Shown piece after piece: positions 36,625-45,523 of a stretch of 64,000 nt of DNA. The position numbers were made by a program, and so were the translations under genes. Each line of letters starts with the position of its first letter. Position 1 is the first letter of the stretch. The notes under the pieces were generated by a model. That model saw nothing but the letters and a program-made list of their open reading frames with translations. It did no database searches and was not told the origin of the DNA. The stretch comes from JAFEBO01 sp036392375. Its GTDB lineage: Bacteria > Planctomycetota > Phycisphaerae > Phycisphaerales > UBA1924. The stretch lies in assembly GCA_036392375.1 (NCBI GenBank), contig DASVYC010000105.1:8588-72587 (forward strand). The letters are read 5' to 3'.

Positions 36625-39231
36625 ATGCCCGCACCGTCTGCCCTTCGTTCTCTCGCGCTCGCCGGCTTGCTCGCGGATGTGACGTTCTCCAGCGTCGCCC
36701 TCGCCCAGCCCCGCGACGTCTCCGACGACATCTTCTATCACTTCATGCCCATCAGTTGGCGCGACAGCGACAACGACCAGTACCGCTTCGGTGATTTCAA
36801 CGGCATGACCGCCAGCCTCGACTACCTCCAGACCCTCGGAGTCACCGCGGTCTGGATGAACCCGATCTTCCCCTCCGCGGCGTACCACGGCTATCAGCAC
36901 GGCGACGCCAGCCAGATCAACTCCCGCTTCGGCACCGAGGCCCAGTTCCTCGCCTTCGTCAACGCCGCTCACGCCCGCGGCATCAAGGTCTACCTCGACT
37001 TCGTTGCCTACGGCATCAGCCACAACTCCATCTGGTACAACAACGCCCGCAACAACCCCAGCAGCGTCTACGACCAATGGCTTGCGTTCACCAACGGTTC
37101 GAACACCCAGTACACCGGCTACACGTTCAACACCTGGGACGGCGCGTCCGTTGGCTTCATCCACTGGAATCTCAACAACGCGAACGCCGTCAATCTGAAC
37201 ATCCAGTGGGCCAGAAAGTGGCTCGACCCCAACAACGACGGCAACCCCTCCGACGGCGTGGACGGCTTCCGCCTCGATCATGCTTATTCCAGCGCACCCG
37301 AGGGCTGGGGCGCCACGATCAGTTTCTGGTCCACGTGGAAGCAGGCGCTGCAGGTCACCAATCCGAGCGTCTTCACCTTCGCCGAGCAGGGCGACTGGGG
37401 CAACTACGGCACCGACCTCCTCCCCGCGTTCGACGCCGCGTTCACCAAGCCCTTTGAGTTCGCCGCAAGAAGCGCGCTGTCGAACGAGACGGCGCAAGGG
37501 CTCTACGACTCCATGTCCGCGACGCTCGCCGCACTCCCCGGCGGCAAGCCTCAGCCGGGCAAGACCTCGCTGGCGATTCTCGGCGATCACGACGTCGGCC
37601 GCCTCGCGTCCGACATCGGCGCCAGCGGCGGGACCGCGGGCCGGGCCAAGGCCGCGGCTGCGGTCCACATGCTCCAGCCGCTTCCCCCGATCATCTACTA
37701 CGGCGATGAGATCGGCATGACCGGCACCAAGCAGTCCTACGGCAGCGACGCCGACGACATCCCAATGCGCGAGCCCTTCAAGTGGAACGCCGTCGCCGGG
37801 CCGCCGATGTCGAACTACTGGCTCAAAGCGAGCAACTCCCTCGTTCGTACGAACTCGTTCTCGAAGAACAACGACGGCAAGAGTGTGCAGGAGCAGTCGG
37901 GCGTTTCCGGCTCACTGCTCGAGACATATCGCACACTGGGCATGCTCCGCAAGAACAACGCGGCTCTCCGCCGCGGCGACTACAACGCCGTCCCCGCGAG
38001 CGGCGGCAAGGTCTGGGCCTTCACCCGCGATCACAACCCGGTCGGCGGGCCGCGTCAGACATTGCTCGTGGCCATCAATCTCGCCGGCACGACGCAGAAC
38101 ACCGCGCTCAATCTCTCCGGCTACACCGTCCCGAGCGGCGGATCTGCGGTGACGGACATCGTCTCTTCCGCGTCGCTCGCCGCGATCACCAACGCCAACG
38201 TCGCGGCGTACGCCGTGAGCGTTCCCGCGTACTCCTACCGCGTGCTGGCAGTGAGCGTCACGCCGCCCGCGCCGCCGTCACCGCTCACCGACGGCGTTGC
38301 GATTCCCTCTGATCTCGGCATCAGCGGCGACCCCGAAGGCTCCGCGATCGCGACGCAGGCGTGCGCCACGTCCTTCGGCGACAACAACGCGGAGCTGAAT
38401 CAGATGTACGCCCGCGCCACCCGCAGCGGCGTCTACGTCGGCCTCACCGGAAACCTGCCCACCGACGGCACCGCGCTCGCGCTCTTCGTCGACACCGGCG
38501 CGCCGGGCCAGAACATCCTCAACACCGCGACCGCGGGGAACCCGCCCGCGGGCTTGCAAGAAATCAGCGGCACGCGCTTCGATGTGGGCTTCGCGCCGTC
38601 GACGCTCTTCTGGGTGAATGCCGCCGGGTCGGTGTATGTCGATCAAGTGTCGTTGCCCAACGGTGGTGCCGCGACCAAGTCTTACCTCGGCCGAAGCACA
38701 GCAGACACCGGCAACGGCATCCTCACCGGCGGCGCCAACAGCTTCGGCGTGCAGGTCGCGCTCGACCGTACCAACACCGCGGGCGTCACAGGCGCCTCCG
38801 CCGCCAATGCGTCAAGCGCGACCAAGGGCTTTGAGCTCTACATCCCGTTCGGTGCGCTGGGCCTGAACCCCGCAAGCTGCGGCAAGGTCCGCCTGATGGC
38901 CGCGATCGTGCAGCCCGATGGCACGTTCGGCAACCAAGTCCTGCCGCCGCTGAACGCCGGCTCGGCCGCGATCGGCATCGACCCGAACTTCGCGACCCTC
39001 GCCGGCACGCAGTTCGCGACCTTCACGCTGCCCAACAAGGCGGACTTCAACCTCGACACCTACGTGGACGACACCGACTTCGTGGTCTTCGCCGAGGCGT
39101 ACAACGTCCTCGCCTGCAGCGACCCGACCATGCCCGCGGGCTGCCCGGCCGATCTGAACGCCGACGGGTTCGTGGACGACCTCGATTTCGTCGCGTTCGC
39201 GGCGGCGTACGACGCGCTCGTGTGCCCGTGA
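36625..39231 (+). CDS. Secreted GH13 alpha-amylase with GC-dockerin
   Basis: 868 residues from the ATG at 36625, with GAGGAG upstream. The signal peptide ends SSVALAQ at residue 28. GH13 conserved regions: I is DFVAYGISHNS, II is GFRLDHAY with nucleophile D218, III is TFAEQGD with acid/base E254, and IV is LGDHDVGR with D323 (Asp replaces the usual Asn of NHD). The catalytic barrel spans about 30-440 and is followed by an amylase C-domain-like sandwich. A further domain of about 200 residues (GVYVGLTGNLP, KGFELYIPFGALG) resembles DOMON/CBM9-like sugar-binding folds. The tag lacks the cysteine before loop 1 and ends LVCP. Starch or glycogen breakdown at the cell surface is likely. Confidence 0.95.
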   Translation: MPAPSALRSLALAGLLADVTFSSVALAQPRDVSDDIFYHFMPISWRDSDNDQYRFGDFNGMTASLDYLQTLGVTAVWMNPIFPSAAYHGYQHGDASQINSRFGTEAQFLAFVNAAHARGIKVYLDFVAYGISHNSIWYNNARNNPSSVYDQWLAFTNGSNTQYTGYTFNTWDGASVGFIHWNLNNANAVNLNIQWARKWLDPNNDGNPSDGVDGFRLDHAYSSAPEGWGATISFWSTWKQALQVTNPSVFTFAEQGDWGNYGTDLLPAFDAAFTKPFEFAARSALSNETAQGLYDSMSATLAALPGGKPQPGKTSLAILGDHDVGRLASDIGASGGTAGRAKAAAAVHMLQPLPPIIYYGDEIGMTGTKQSYGSDADDIPMREPFKWNAVAGPPMSNYWLKASNSLVRTNSFSKNNDGKSVQEQSGVSGSLLETYRTLGMLRKNNAALRRGDYNAVPASGGKVWAFTRDHNPVGGPRQTLLVAINLAGTTQNTALNLSGYTVPSGGSAVTDIVSSASLAAITNANVAAYAVSVPAYSYRVLAVSVTPPAPPSPLTDGVAIPSDLGISGDPEGSAIATQACATSFGDNNAELNQMYARATRSGVYVGLTGNLPTDGTALALFVDTGAPGQNILNTATAGNPPAGLQEISGTRFDVGFAPSTLFWVNAAGSVYVDQVSLPNGGAATKSYLGRSTADTGNGILTGGANSFGVQVALDRTNTAGVTGASAANASSATKGFELYIPFGALGLNPASCGKVRLMAAIVQPDGTFGNQVLPPLNAGSAAIGIDPNFATLAGTQFATFTLPNKADFNLDTYVDDTDFVVFAEAYNVLACSDPTMPAGCPADLNADGFVDDLDFVAFAAAYDALVCP

Positions 39232-39566
39232 GCAATCATCGGGAGTTTTCCGGTGTCGCGCAGCTTTGTGGGGGCTGACCCCGACGCGCGGCCGCACGCG
39301 GCGACGAGCGTTCCGTCGTTGTTGTGTTACCGGACCGTCCGGAAGCTCGCAAAGCGGGAATTTTCGATTGCGGGCCGGAGCACCAATCGGTACGCTTCAG
39401 CCTCGCGGCGTGCGGGATCGTGGAACGATTGGCGTTCCACGTCAGTGTTCCTGTGCCTGTTCGTGGGAGTTGCTCGACAACGCGTTGCAGGTTGTTGCGT
39501 GCGTGCCGAGGCATCGGCCGGGGTTTGCATTGTCAACCGCGGCTTCAAGAGAGAGGAAGCTCTGAA
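39232..39566 (+). other. 335-bp leader region with promoter and hairpin, no gene
   Basis: No convincing coding region. It holds a sigma70-type promoter (39368-39396) and a perfect 8-bp hairpin GTGGAACG/CGTTCCAC at 39420-39440. The hairpin would lie near the start of a roughly 165-base 5' leader of the metalloprotease mRNA. A compact palindrome CCGGACcGTCCGG lies just upstream of the promoter. Confidence 0.5.
39368..39396 (+). promoter_or_regulatory. Sigma70-type promoter of the metalloprotease gene
   Basis: TTGCGG at 39368-39373, a 17-base spacer and TACGCT at 39391-39396. Transcription from here gives a long leader containing the 39420-39440 hairpin. Confidence 0.5.
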
Positions 39567-42299
39567 ATGTCGAAATCGATTCGCTCCGTCTTCACGCGTG
39601 CTCTGACGCTGGGCGTGCTCGCCGGTGTCGCGAGCAGCGTCGCGCTCGCCGCCCCCGGCGACAACGGCCCGGCCAAGTCCGACAAGGTCGGCATCTACGA
39701 GCCCTGGGAAGTGATCCAGGGTCGCGTCGAAGACCGTGCGCTGGGCGAAAAGGCGTTCGTGCGTCCCTTCGGCGGGCGGCAGGTGCTGCTCGACATGGAC
39801 AAGATCAAGCTGCAGCTCGCCGGCGCCCCTCTGGAGAGCGACAATCCCTTCGCCGGCCGGGCCGCTCCCGCGGTGATCGCACTGCCCAAGCCCGATGGTT
39901 CGTTCGAGCGCTTCGAGATCGAGGAATACTCGATCATGGAGCCCGGTCTGGCGGCTCAGTACCCCGACTTCAAGACCTACAAGGGCACCTCGCTCGACAG
40001 CCCGCAGTCCGAAGTTCGCATCGACGTCACGGTGCTCGGCTTCCGCGCTCAGGTGCTCAGCAGCGAGGGCTCGTACTGGATCGACCCGGTCACGATGGGC
40101 GACACGACGATGTACACGTCGTATCACAAGCGTGACCTGATGCGCAATCCCAACTGGCAGTGCTACTTCGAACAGGACCCCGCGAACCACGTCACGCCCG
40201 AGGATCAGAACCCCTTCACCGACCGCACCGCCACCGGCACGGTCCGGCGCGACTTCCGCATCGCGGTCGCCGCGACGACCGAGTACACCGCGTTCTTCGG
40301 CGGGACCGTGGCCCAGGGCCTCGCTGGCGTCGTCGCGTGCGTGAACCGCGTCACCGGCGTTTACGAGAGGGACTTCGCCGTCCGCCTCATCCTGGTCGCC
40401 AACAACAACCTGATCATCTACGCCGGCGCCGATCCCTACGCCAACGCCGTCACGGGTGCCCAGCTCACCGTCAACCAGACCACTATCGACACGCAGATCG
40501 GTTCCGCGAACTACGACGTCGGGCACATGGTCTGCACCGATCCGGGTGGCGGCCTCGCGCAGCTCGGCGTGGTCTGCACCACCAGCAAGGCCCGCGGCGG
40601 CACCGGCCTCGCTGCCCCCACCGGCGACGCGTTCTACATCGACTACGTCGCGCACGAGCTGGGCCACCAGTTCGGCGGCAACCATTCGTTCAACAGCGGC
40701 GTGTGCGCCGCCAACCGCAACGCAGCGACTTCCGTCGAGCCCGGCTCCGGCTCCACCATCATGGCGTACGCCGGCATCTGCGGCGGCGACGACCTGCAGT
40801 CCAACTCCGACCCCTACTTCCACAGCCGCTCGATCGATGAGATCACGGCGCACGTCTCGTCGCGCACTTGCGACGTCGAGGTCGCGATTGTCAACACAAT
40901 CCCGACCGTCAACGCGGGCTCGACGTTCACGATCCCGATCGGCACGCCCTACACGCTCACCGGATCCGGCAGCGACGCCGACGGTGACGCTCTTACCTAT
41001 TGCTGGGAGCAGCGTATCGCCGGCTCGGCCTCGCAGACCGCCGTCAGCGGCAACTTCCCCGACGTCGGCACCAACCCCTATCAGCGTTCCCTGAATCCCG
41101 CGACCGTCGCGACGCGTCAGTTCCCCCGCAACAGCAATCTCATCGTGAACACCTTGCTCAAAGGCGAAACGCTTCCGGCGAGAACCCGAACCATTCCGTA
41201 CCGCCTCACCGTCCGTGACGGCAAGGGCGGCCAGAACTTCGCCGACGTGAACATCAATTCGACGATGGCCGCCGGACCGTTCCAGGTCACCGCGCCCAAC
41301 ACCGCTGTCTCCTGGGCCGGCCTCAGCAGCCAGACCGTGACGTGGAACGTCGCGGGCACGACCGCCAACGGCGTTGACACCGCCAACGTCGCCATCGAGT
41401 TCTCGAACAACGGCGGTACCAGCTTCACCACCACGATCCTCGCCAGCACCGCCAACGACGGCTCCGAGGTCATCACCGTTCCCAACATCGCCACCACCCA
41501 GGCCCGCATCCGCGTGCGTGCGGTCGGCAACATCTTCTTTGACATCTCCAACGCCAACTTCACCGTCACCGCCGCCGCCGCTCCGTCGAACCCGACCAGC
41601 CCGGCTGCGGCCCCGTCCACGATCTGCGCCGGCGGCAACACCTCGTTGTCCGTCGCCGCTCCCCCGGCCGGCATCGAGATCGATTGGTACACCGGCGGCT
41701 GCGGCACGACGTTCGTCGGCACCGGCAACCCGCTGGTCGTCAGCCCGTCTTCTACCACCACCTACTTCGCTCGCGCCCGCCGCACCGCCGACAGCGCCGT
41801 CTCCGCCGGCTGCGCCTCGGTCGCCGTCACCGTCAACGCCGGCCCGGTCGCGCCCACCAGCGTCACCGCCAGCGCCGACAACATCTGCCAGTACGACGCG
41901 GGCACCGTCACCCTCAACGCCATCGGCGGCTCGGGTGACACCATCCGCTGGTTCACCGATTCCTGCGGTGGAACCCTCATCGGGTCCGGCCTCGGGTCCT
42001 TCGTTGTGAACTCGCCCACCATCACCACCACCTACTACGCTCGCTGGGAGAACTCCTGCGGCATCTCGAGCTGCGCCAGCGTGACCGTCAACGTCCGCAG
42101 TTGCCCAGCGGACTTCAACTGCGACCAGTTTGTCGACGACTCCGACTTCGTCACGTTCGCTGAGGCCTACTCGCTGCTGCTCTGCTCCGAGGCGGGCATG
42201 CCCGCGGGATGCCCCAGCGATCTCAACGGCGACACCTTTGTCGATGACTCGGACTTCGTGCTCTTTTCCGACGCCTATTCCGCCCTGCTCTGTCCGTAA
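39567..42299 (+). CDS. Secreted reprolysin-type metalloprotease with GC-dockerin
   Basis: 910 residues from the ATG at 39567, preceded by GAGAGGAAG. Signal peptide to about residue 29 (VASSVALAA). Residues 30-225 look like a propeptide. The metzincin domain has the full zinc motif H363-E-L-G-H367-QFGGN-H373 and a Met-turn in STIMAYAG, as in reprolysin-like bacterial peptidases. After it come a PKD/cadherin-like sandwich (DADGDALTYCWEQ), a VTWNVAGT domain, and two repeated Ig-like domains that begin with Pro/Ala/Thr-rich linkers (STICAGGNTSLSV and ADNICQYDAGTVTL). The tag ends LLCP. An extracellular protease with substrate-binding modules is expected. An intrinsic terminator follows. Confidence 0.95.
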   Translation: MSKSIRSVFTRALTLGVLAGVASSVALAAPGDNGPAKSDKVGIYEPWEVIQGRVEDRALGEKAFVRPFGGRQVLLDMDKIKLQLAGAPLESDNPFAGRAAPAVIALPKPDGSFERFEIEEYSIMEPGLAAQYPDFKTYKGTSLDSPQSEVRIDVTVLGFRAQVLSSEGSYWIDPVTMGDTTMYTSYHKRDLMRNPNWQCYFEQDPANHVTPEDQNPFTDRTATGTVRRDFRIAVAATTEYTAFFGGTVAQGLAGVVACVNRVTGVYERDFAVRLILVANNNLIIYAGADPYANAVTGAQLTVNQTTIDTQIGSANYDVGHMVCTDPGGGLAQLGVVCTTSKARGGTGLAAPTGDAFYIDYVAHELGHQFGGNHSFNSGVCAANRNAATSVEPGSGSTIMAYAGICGGDDLQSNSDPYFHSRSIDEITAHVSSRTCDVEVAIVNTIPTVNAGSTFTIPIGTPYTLTGSGSDADGDALTYCWEQRIAGSASQTAVSGNFPDVGTNPYQRSLNPATVATRQFPRNSNLIVNTLLKGETLPARTRTIPYRLTVRDGKGGQNFADVNINSTMAAGPFQVTAPNTAVSWAGLSSQTVTWNVAGTTANGVDTANVAIEFSNNGGTSFTTTILASTANDGSEVITVPNIATTQARIRVRAVGNIFFDISNANFTVTAAAAPSNPTSPAAAPSTICAGGNTSLSVAAPPAGIEIDWYTGGCGTTFVGTGNPLVVSPSSTTTYFARARRTADSAVSAGCASVAVTVNAGPVAPTSVTASADNICQYDAGTVTLNAIGGSGDTIRWFTDSCGGTLIGSGLGSFVVNSPTITTTYYARWENSCGISSCASVTVNVRSCPADFNCDQFVDDSDFVTFAEAYSLLLCSEAGMPAGCPSDLNGDTFVDDSDFVLFSDAYSALLCP

Positions 42300-42340
42300 C
42301 GATGCAGGGGACGCGCACTCGGCATCTTGAATCTCACCAC

Positions 42341-42370
42341 GCCCGGCCCCGCGGCCGGGCGTTTTCTTTT
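42341..42370 (+). terminator. Intrinsic terminator after the metalloprotease gene
   Basis: GCCCGGCC (42341-42348) and GGCCGGGC (42353-42360) form a perfect stem with a 4-base loop, followed by GTTTTCTTTT. It is 41 bases after the stop. Confidence 0.9.
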
Positions 42371-42521
42371 CGTCTCCGGCGCGACAGCACCCGGCGATCG
42401 CGGTCGGTTCGGCTCGTGGCAGAGCGCGGCCGCGCGTTGTGCGCGGACGCGCGAACCATTGACAGCCCGGCTATGTTCTCCCCGAGGTCTACCAATCAAC
42501 GAGCGGGAAAGGGACACCATC

Positions 42522-43922
42522 ATGCGGAATCTTTGTGTGTGCGTCGCGGCTCTCTCCGGGCTCGCGCTGTCGTCGGTCGCTGCGGCCCAGGTGCTCGAGA
42601 GCCGCCTGTTCCTGAACGGGCTTCGCCGCCCCGTCTTCATGACCGCCGCCCCCGGCGACTCATCGCGGTTGTACATCGTCGAGAAGCAGGGCTTCATCCG
42701 CATCCTCCAGAACGGCGTGCTCCAGCCCACGACCGCGCCCTTCCTCGACATCGACGCGCTCGTCACCGGCGGCACCAGCAACAACAGCGAGCAGGGCCTG
42801 CTCGGGCTGGCGTTCCATCCGGACTATCAGAACAACGGCCGCTACTACGTCTATTACACCAACACCTCCGGGCACACCACGCTCGTGGAACGCAACCGCA
42901 GCTCGAGCAATCCCAACCTCAGCGCCGCCACCTCGCGTCCCATCCTCACCATCAACCGCAACGCGACCAACCACCTCGGCGGCTGGATCGCATTCGGTTC
43001 CGACGGCTTCCTGTATATCGCGTCGGGTGATTCCGGCGGCGGGTGCGACCCCAACAACGTGGCGCAGAACTCCAACGAGCGCCGGGGCAAGATCCTGCGC
43101 ATCAATGTGGACGCCGACGACTTCCCCGCCAATGCCAACGAGAACTACGGGATCGTCGCCGACAATCCCTTCTCTCAGGCCGGCGGCAACCCCGCGGTGT
43201 GGCTCACCGGGCTGCGCAACCCGTGGCGTCCCAGCTTCGATCGCGAGACGGGCGATCTGTACATCGCCGACGTCGGGCAGGGCGATCGCGAGGAAGTGAA
43301 CTTCGTCGCCGCCGGATCGGCCAGCACACCCATCCGCAACTTCGGCTGGCCCTGGTACGAGGGCGATCTCGCCAACACCTGCAACAAGTCCGGCACTATC
43401 AGCGGCACCAAGGTCGACCCCATCCACGTCTACGACCACAACACCGGCTGCTCCATCACCGGCGGCTACGTCTACCGCGGCTCGGCGATCCCCTCGCTCC
43501 GCGGCACGTACTTCTTCGCCGACTACTGCGACGCCAAAATCTGGTCTTTCCGCTACACGCCCTCGGCGGGCAAGACCGAGTTCCTCGATCGCACCACCGA
43601 GCTGCGTGCCGCGGGGGTGGACATCGGCGCCATCGTCTCGTTCGCCGAGGACTCTGAGGGCGAGCTGTATGTGATCGACCAAGGGTCGGGCACCAACGGC
43701 GAGATCTGGAGGATCGTCCGGGCCTGCACCGAGGATCTCGACAACTCCGGCACCGTCGACGACTCCGACTTTGTGATCTTCGCGGCGGCGTACAACCTGC
43801 TGCTGTGCAGCGATCCCGCCATGCCCGCGGGCTGCCCGTCCGACTTCAACCGCGACGGCAACGTGGACGACACGGATTTCATCATCTTCGCCGAGGGGTA
43901 CAACGCGCTGTTGTGCCCGTAA
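42522..43922 (+). CDS. Secreted glucose/sorbosone dehydrogenase with GC-dockerin
   Basis: 466 residues from the ATG at 42522, with AAAGGGA upstream. The signal peptide ends SSVAAAQ at residue 22. PQQ-dependent sugar dehydrogenase family: LRRPVFMTAAPGD, SEQGLLGLAFHPDY, NHLGGWIAFGSDGFLYIASGD with the conserved His, VWLTGLRNPWRPSFD, and YVYRGSAIPSLRGTYFFADYC. The tag begins EDLDNSGTVDD and ends LLCP. It resembles the untagged protein at 31415-33016 but is shorter and carries its own dockerin. Oxidation of sugars at the cell surface is inferred. It is the last gene of the island and is convergent with phhA. Confidence 0.94.
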   Translation: MRNLCVCVAALSGLALSSVAAAQVLESRLFLNGLRRPVFMTAAPGDSSRLYIVEKQGFIRILQNGVLQPTTAPFLDIDALVTGGTSNNSEQGLLGLAFHPDYQNNGRYYVYYTNTSGHTTLVERNRSSSNPNLSAATSRPILTINRNATNHLGGWIAFGSDGFLYIASGDSGGGCDPNNVAQNSNERRGKILRINVDADDFPANANENYGIVADNPFSQAGGNPAVWLTGLRNPWRPSFDRETGDLYIADVGQGDREEVNFVAAGSASTPIRNFGWPWYEGDLANTCNKSGTISGTKVDPIHVYDHNTGCSITGGYVYRGSAIPSLRGTYFFADYCDAKIWSFRYTPSAGKTEFLDRTTELRAAGVDIGAIVSFAEDSEGELYVIDQGSGTNGEIWRIVRACTEDLDNSGTVDDSDFVIFAAAYNLLLCSDPAMPAGCPSDFNRDGNVDDTDFIIFAEGYNALLCP

Positions 43923-44082
43923 CCCCTGATGTTCAAGATGCTGGAAGGGTGCCACGGCTCGGCCGTCTTGGGCAAACTGGGTGCGGACGCAGCGTGATCC
44001 AACGTCGTCACACCGCTTGACCTCCGAGCAGGACAAGCGGTGGCATGCGCTGTGAGGAGTCATCGGGTCCGTCGAATAGGCG

Positions 44083-45063
44083 TTACCGCCGCGTCGCCAT
44101 CTCCAGCCCGCTCTTGCCGATCACCTTCTCGGCGTAGTCGTTCATGGCGTCGCGGAGCTGCTCGAAGCTCTCGAGCACGTAGTAGATCGGCTGGTAGTGA
44201 TCGATCTCGAACGGGGTCTCGCAGACGCGCTCGAGATCGAACGGCCGCCACTCGGGAACGGGGCGCTCCTTGCAAGGCTCGGCGGACTGCGGGCCGTTCT
44301 TCGTCTTCTCCCAGACGCCGTTGAGTGAGTATGCGCTCTCGGCGTGGCTGCTCACGAGCCCGCTGCCGTAGACCTTTACCTTGCCGTCTTCCTTGATCAG
44401 CCCGAACTCGACGGTGAACCAGAAGAGACGACCGAGGCGCTCGATGTGCTCGGGATCGTCGCACAAGAGCGAAGCGCGGCCGTAGGTCTGCAGGAAGTCG
44501 GCGAAGACCCGCAAGGCGTGCAGGGGCACGTGCCCGAAGACATCGTGGAAGATGTCCGGCTCGGGCAGGTAATCCATCACCTCGCGCGGGCGAATGAGCA
44601 CGGTGGTGGGGAACTCGCGCTGAGCCAAACACGCGAAGAAGGCCTTGGCGGGCAGGTAGCCGGGCACGCCGTAGGACGCCCACGACGAGACCGAGTGCAG
44701 GAACTTGTTGATGCCGTCGAGCCGGGTGCCCTTGGTGAGTTTGACGCCGCCGGCGACCTCGATGTCCTGGTCGAGCACGAGATCGTCGAGCAGCGGCAGG
44801 CGGTCGCGGGTCAGGCGGAGGATCTTCATGCCCTCGATGAACTGCCCGCTGACCTGGTTCTCCAGCACGCTCCAGCGCCGGTCGAACAAGTCGCGCCACA
44901 CGTCGTGGTTCTCGCGGGTGTACTTCGTGTAGTGCTGGGTGATGTAGAACGAGTCGGCGTTGATGTCGGCGTGGTGCTGCTCGGGCGCGCGGTCGGCGTT
45001 GGCCTGGGCTTGCTTGGCCTCGTCGCTGTCGATGATGTTGTTGTAGCGGATGTCGGCGCGCAT
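44083..45063 (-). CDS. phhA: Phenylalanine 4-monooxygenase
   Basis: 326 residues from the ATG at 45063, with GGAGAT upstream. The enzyme converts phenylalanine to tyrosine with O2 and a tetrahydropterin in the cytoplasm. The non-haem iron ligands are all present: H173 and H178 in DIFHDVFGHVP and E219 in WFTVEFG. Other family segments include YLPAKAFFACLAQREFPTTVLIRP and EIDHYQPIYYVLESFEQL. The length fits bacterial monodomain enzymes and there is no regulatory ACT domain. It stands alone; no pterin genes are adjacent. Confidence 0.96.
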   Translation of the reverse strand: MRADIRYNNIIDSDEAKQAQANADRAPEQHHADINADSFYITQHYTKYTRENHDVWRDLFDRRWSVLENQVSGQFIEGMKILRLTRDRLPLLDDLVLDQDIEVAGGVKLTKGTRLDGINKFLHSVSSWASYGVPGYLPAKAFFACLAQREFPTTVLIRPREVMDYLPEPDIFHDVFGHVPLHALRVFADFLQTYGRASLLCDDPEHIERLGRLFWFTVEFGLIKEDGKVKVYGSGLVSSHAESAYSLNGVWEKTKNGPQSAEPCKERPVPEWRPFDLERVCETPFEIDHYQPIYYVLESFEQLRDAMNDYAEKVIGKSGLEMATRR

Positions 45064-45162
45064 GGGTGCATCTCCGAGCCGCGGGCTTCAGCCCGCGCGG
45101 GCTCCGGGTCATGATACGAACGTGCCGTTCCCAAGATGCGGTGGTGGGGCGTTGGGAAGGAA

Positions 45163-45434
45163 GGCATTTCACCGCGGAGAACGCAGAGAACGCGGAGAAG
45201 GAAAGAGGATGGACAGGGGATGGATGCGAGAACAGACCGGGTGCGAGGCTGTTCTGTGAGCGAGCCTGTGCGTTCTCGCCCCGTGCGACGTTGGATCCGT
45301 CGCCTGAGGACTCTCGACATCCTGAGTTTGTTCCGCACGGGGCGAGGACGCCCCGGCTCGCTGTCATCGACCTGTATCGCCCTTCGCACTCGCTGCTTCC
45401 TCCGCGTTCTCTGCGTCCTCCGCGGTGCAATGCC
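45163..45434. repeat. Inverted-repeat element, family of ACCRCAGAG-type repeats
   Basis: The left arm starts GGCATTTCACCGCGGAGAA at 45163. The right arm (45396-45434) is its near-perfect reverse complement over about 38 bases, and roughly 195 bases lie between. The arms resemble those of the shorter element at 55037-55130, and their translation (TAENAENAEK) is a hallmark of widespread non-coding repeats. No transposase is present. Confidence 0.8.
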
Positions 45435-45470
45435 TTCGCTTTCCGCCGAGCCTCGGTCCTTCTCCCGATT

Positions 45471-45515
45471 CCAAAAACAACAGCGCGGGCCGTCCCTTTT
45501 CAAGGACGGCCCGCG
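45471..45515 (-). terminator. Strong minus-strand terminator without an obvious gene
   Basis: CGCGGGCCGTCC (45484-45495) pairs perfectly with 45504-45515 around an 8-base loop. On the minus strand it is followed by CTGTTGTTTTTGG. The nearest minus-strand gene, phhA, starts downstream of it, so it ends some other transcript that begins between it and nrfH. Confidence 0.75.
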
Positions 45516-45523
45516 TGGTCAGA

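Larger units (their letters stand above)
1863..43922. other. Island of 23 tandem GC-dockerin secreted-protein genes
   Basis: Twenty-three genes in this span encode a signal peptide, a variable body and one shared C-terminal tag of about 60 residues. The first seven are on the minus strand and the rest on the plus strand. Only lpdA (10597-12165) and the coupled pair at 31415-33717 interrupt the run. The tag consists of two EF-hand-like loops (D-x-N/D-x-D/N-x-x-V-D-D-x-D), a Cys-containing linker and an invariant penultimate cysteine. From memory NCBI calls such products 'GC-type dockerin domain-anchored protein'; the receptor is not visible here. Confidence 0.85.

Noticed and set aside
1863..43922. 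A cellulosome
   Set aside because: No cohesin, scaffoldin or cellulase was recognised. The tag has extra conserved cysteines and the cargo is mostly not cellulolytic.
45163..45434. An insertion sequence or CRISPR array
   Set aside because: No transposase and no regularly spaced direct repeats; only one pair of inverted arms.
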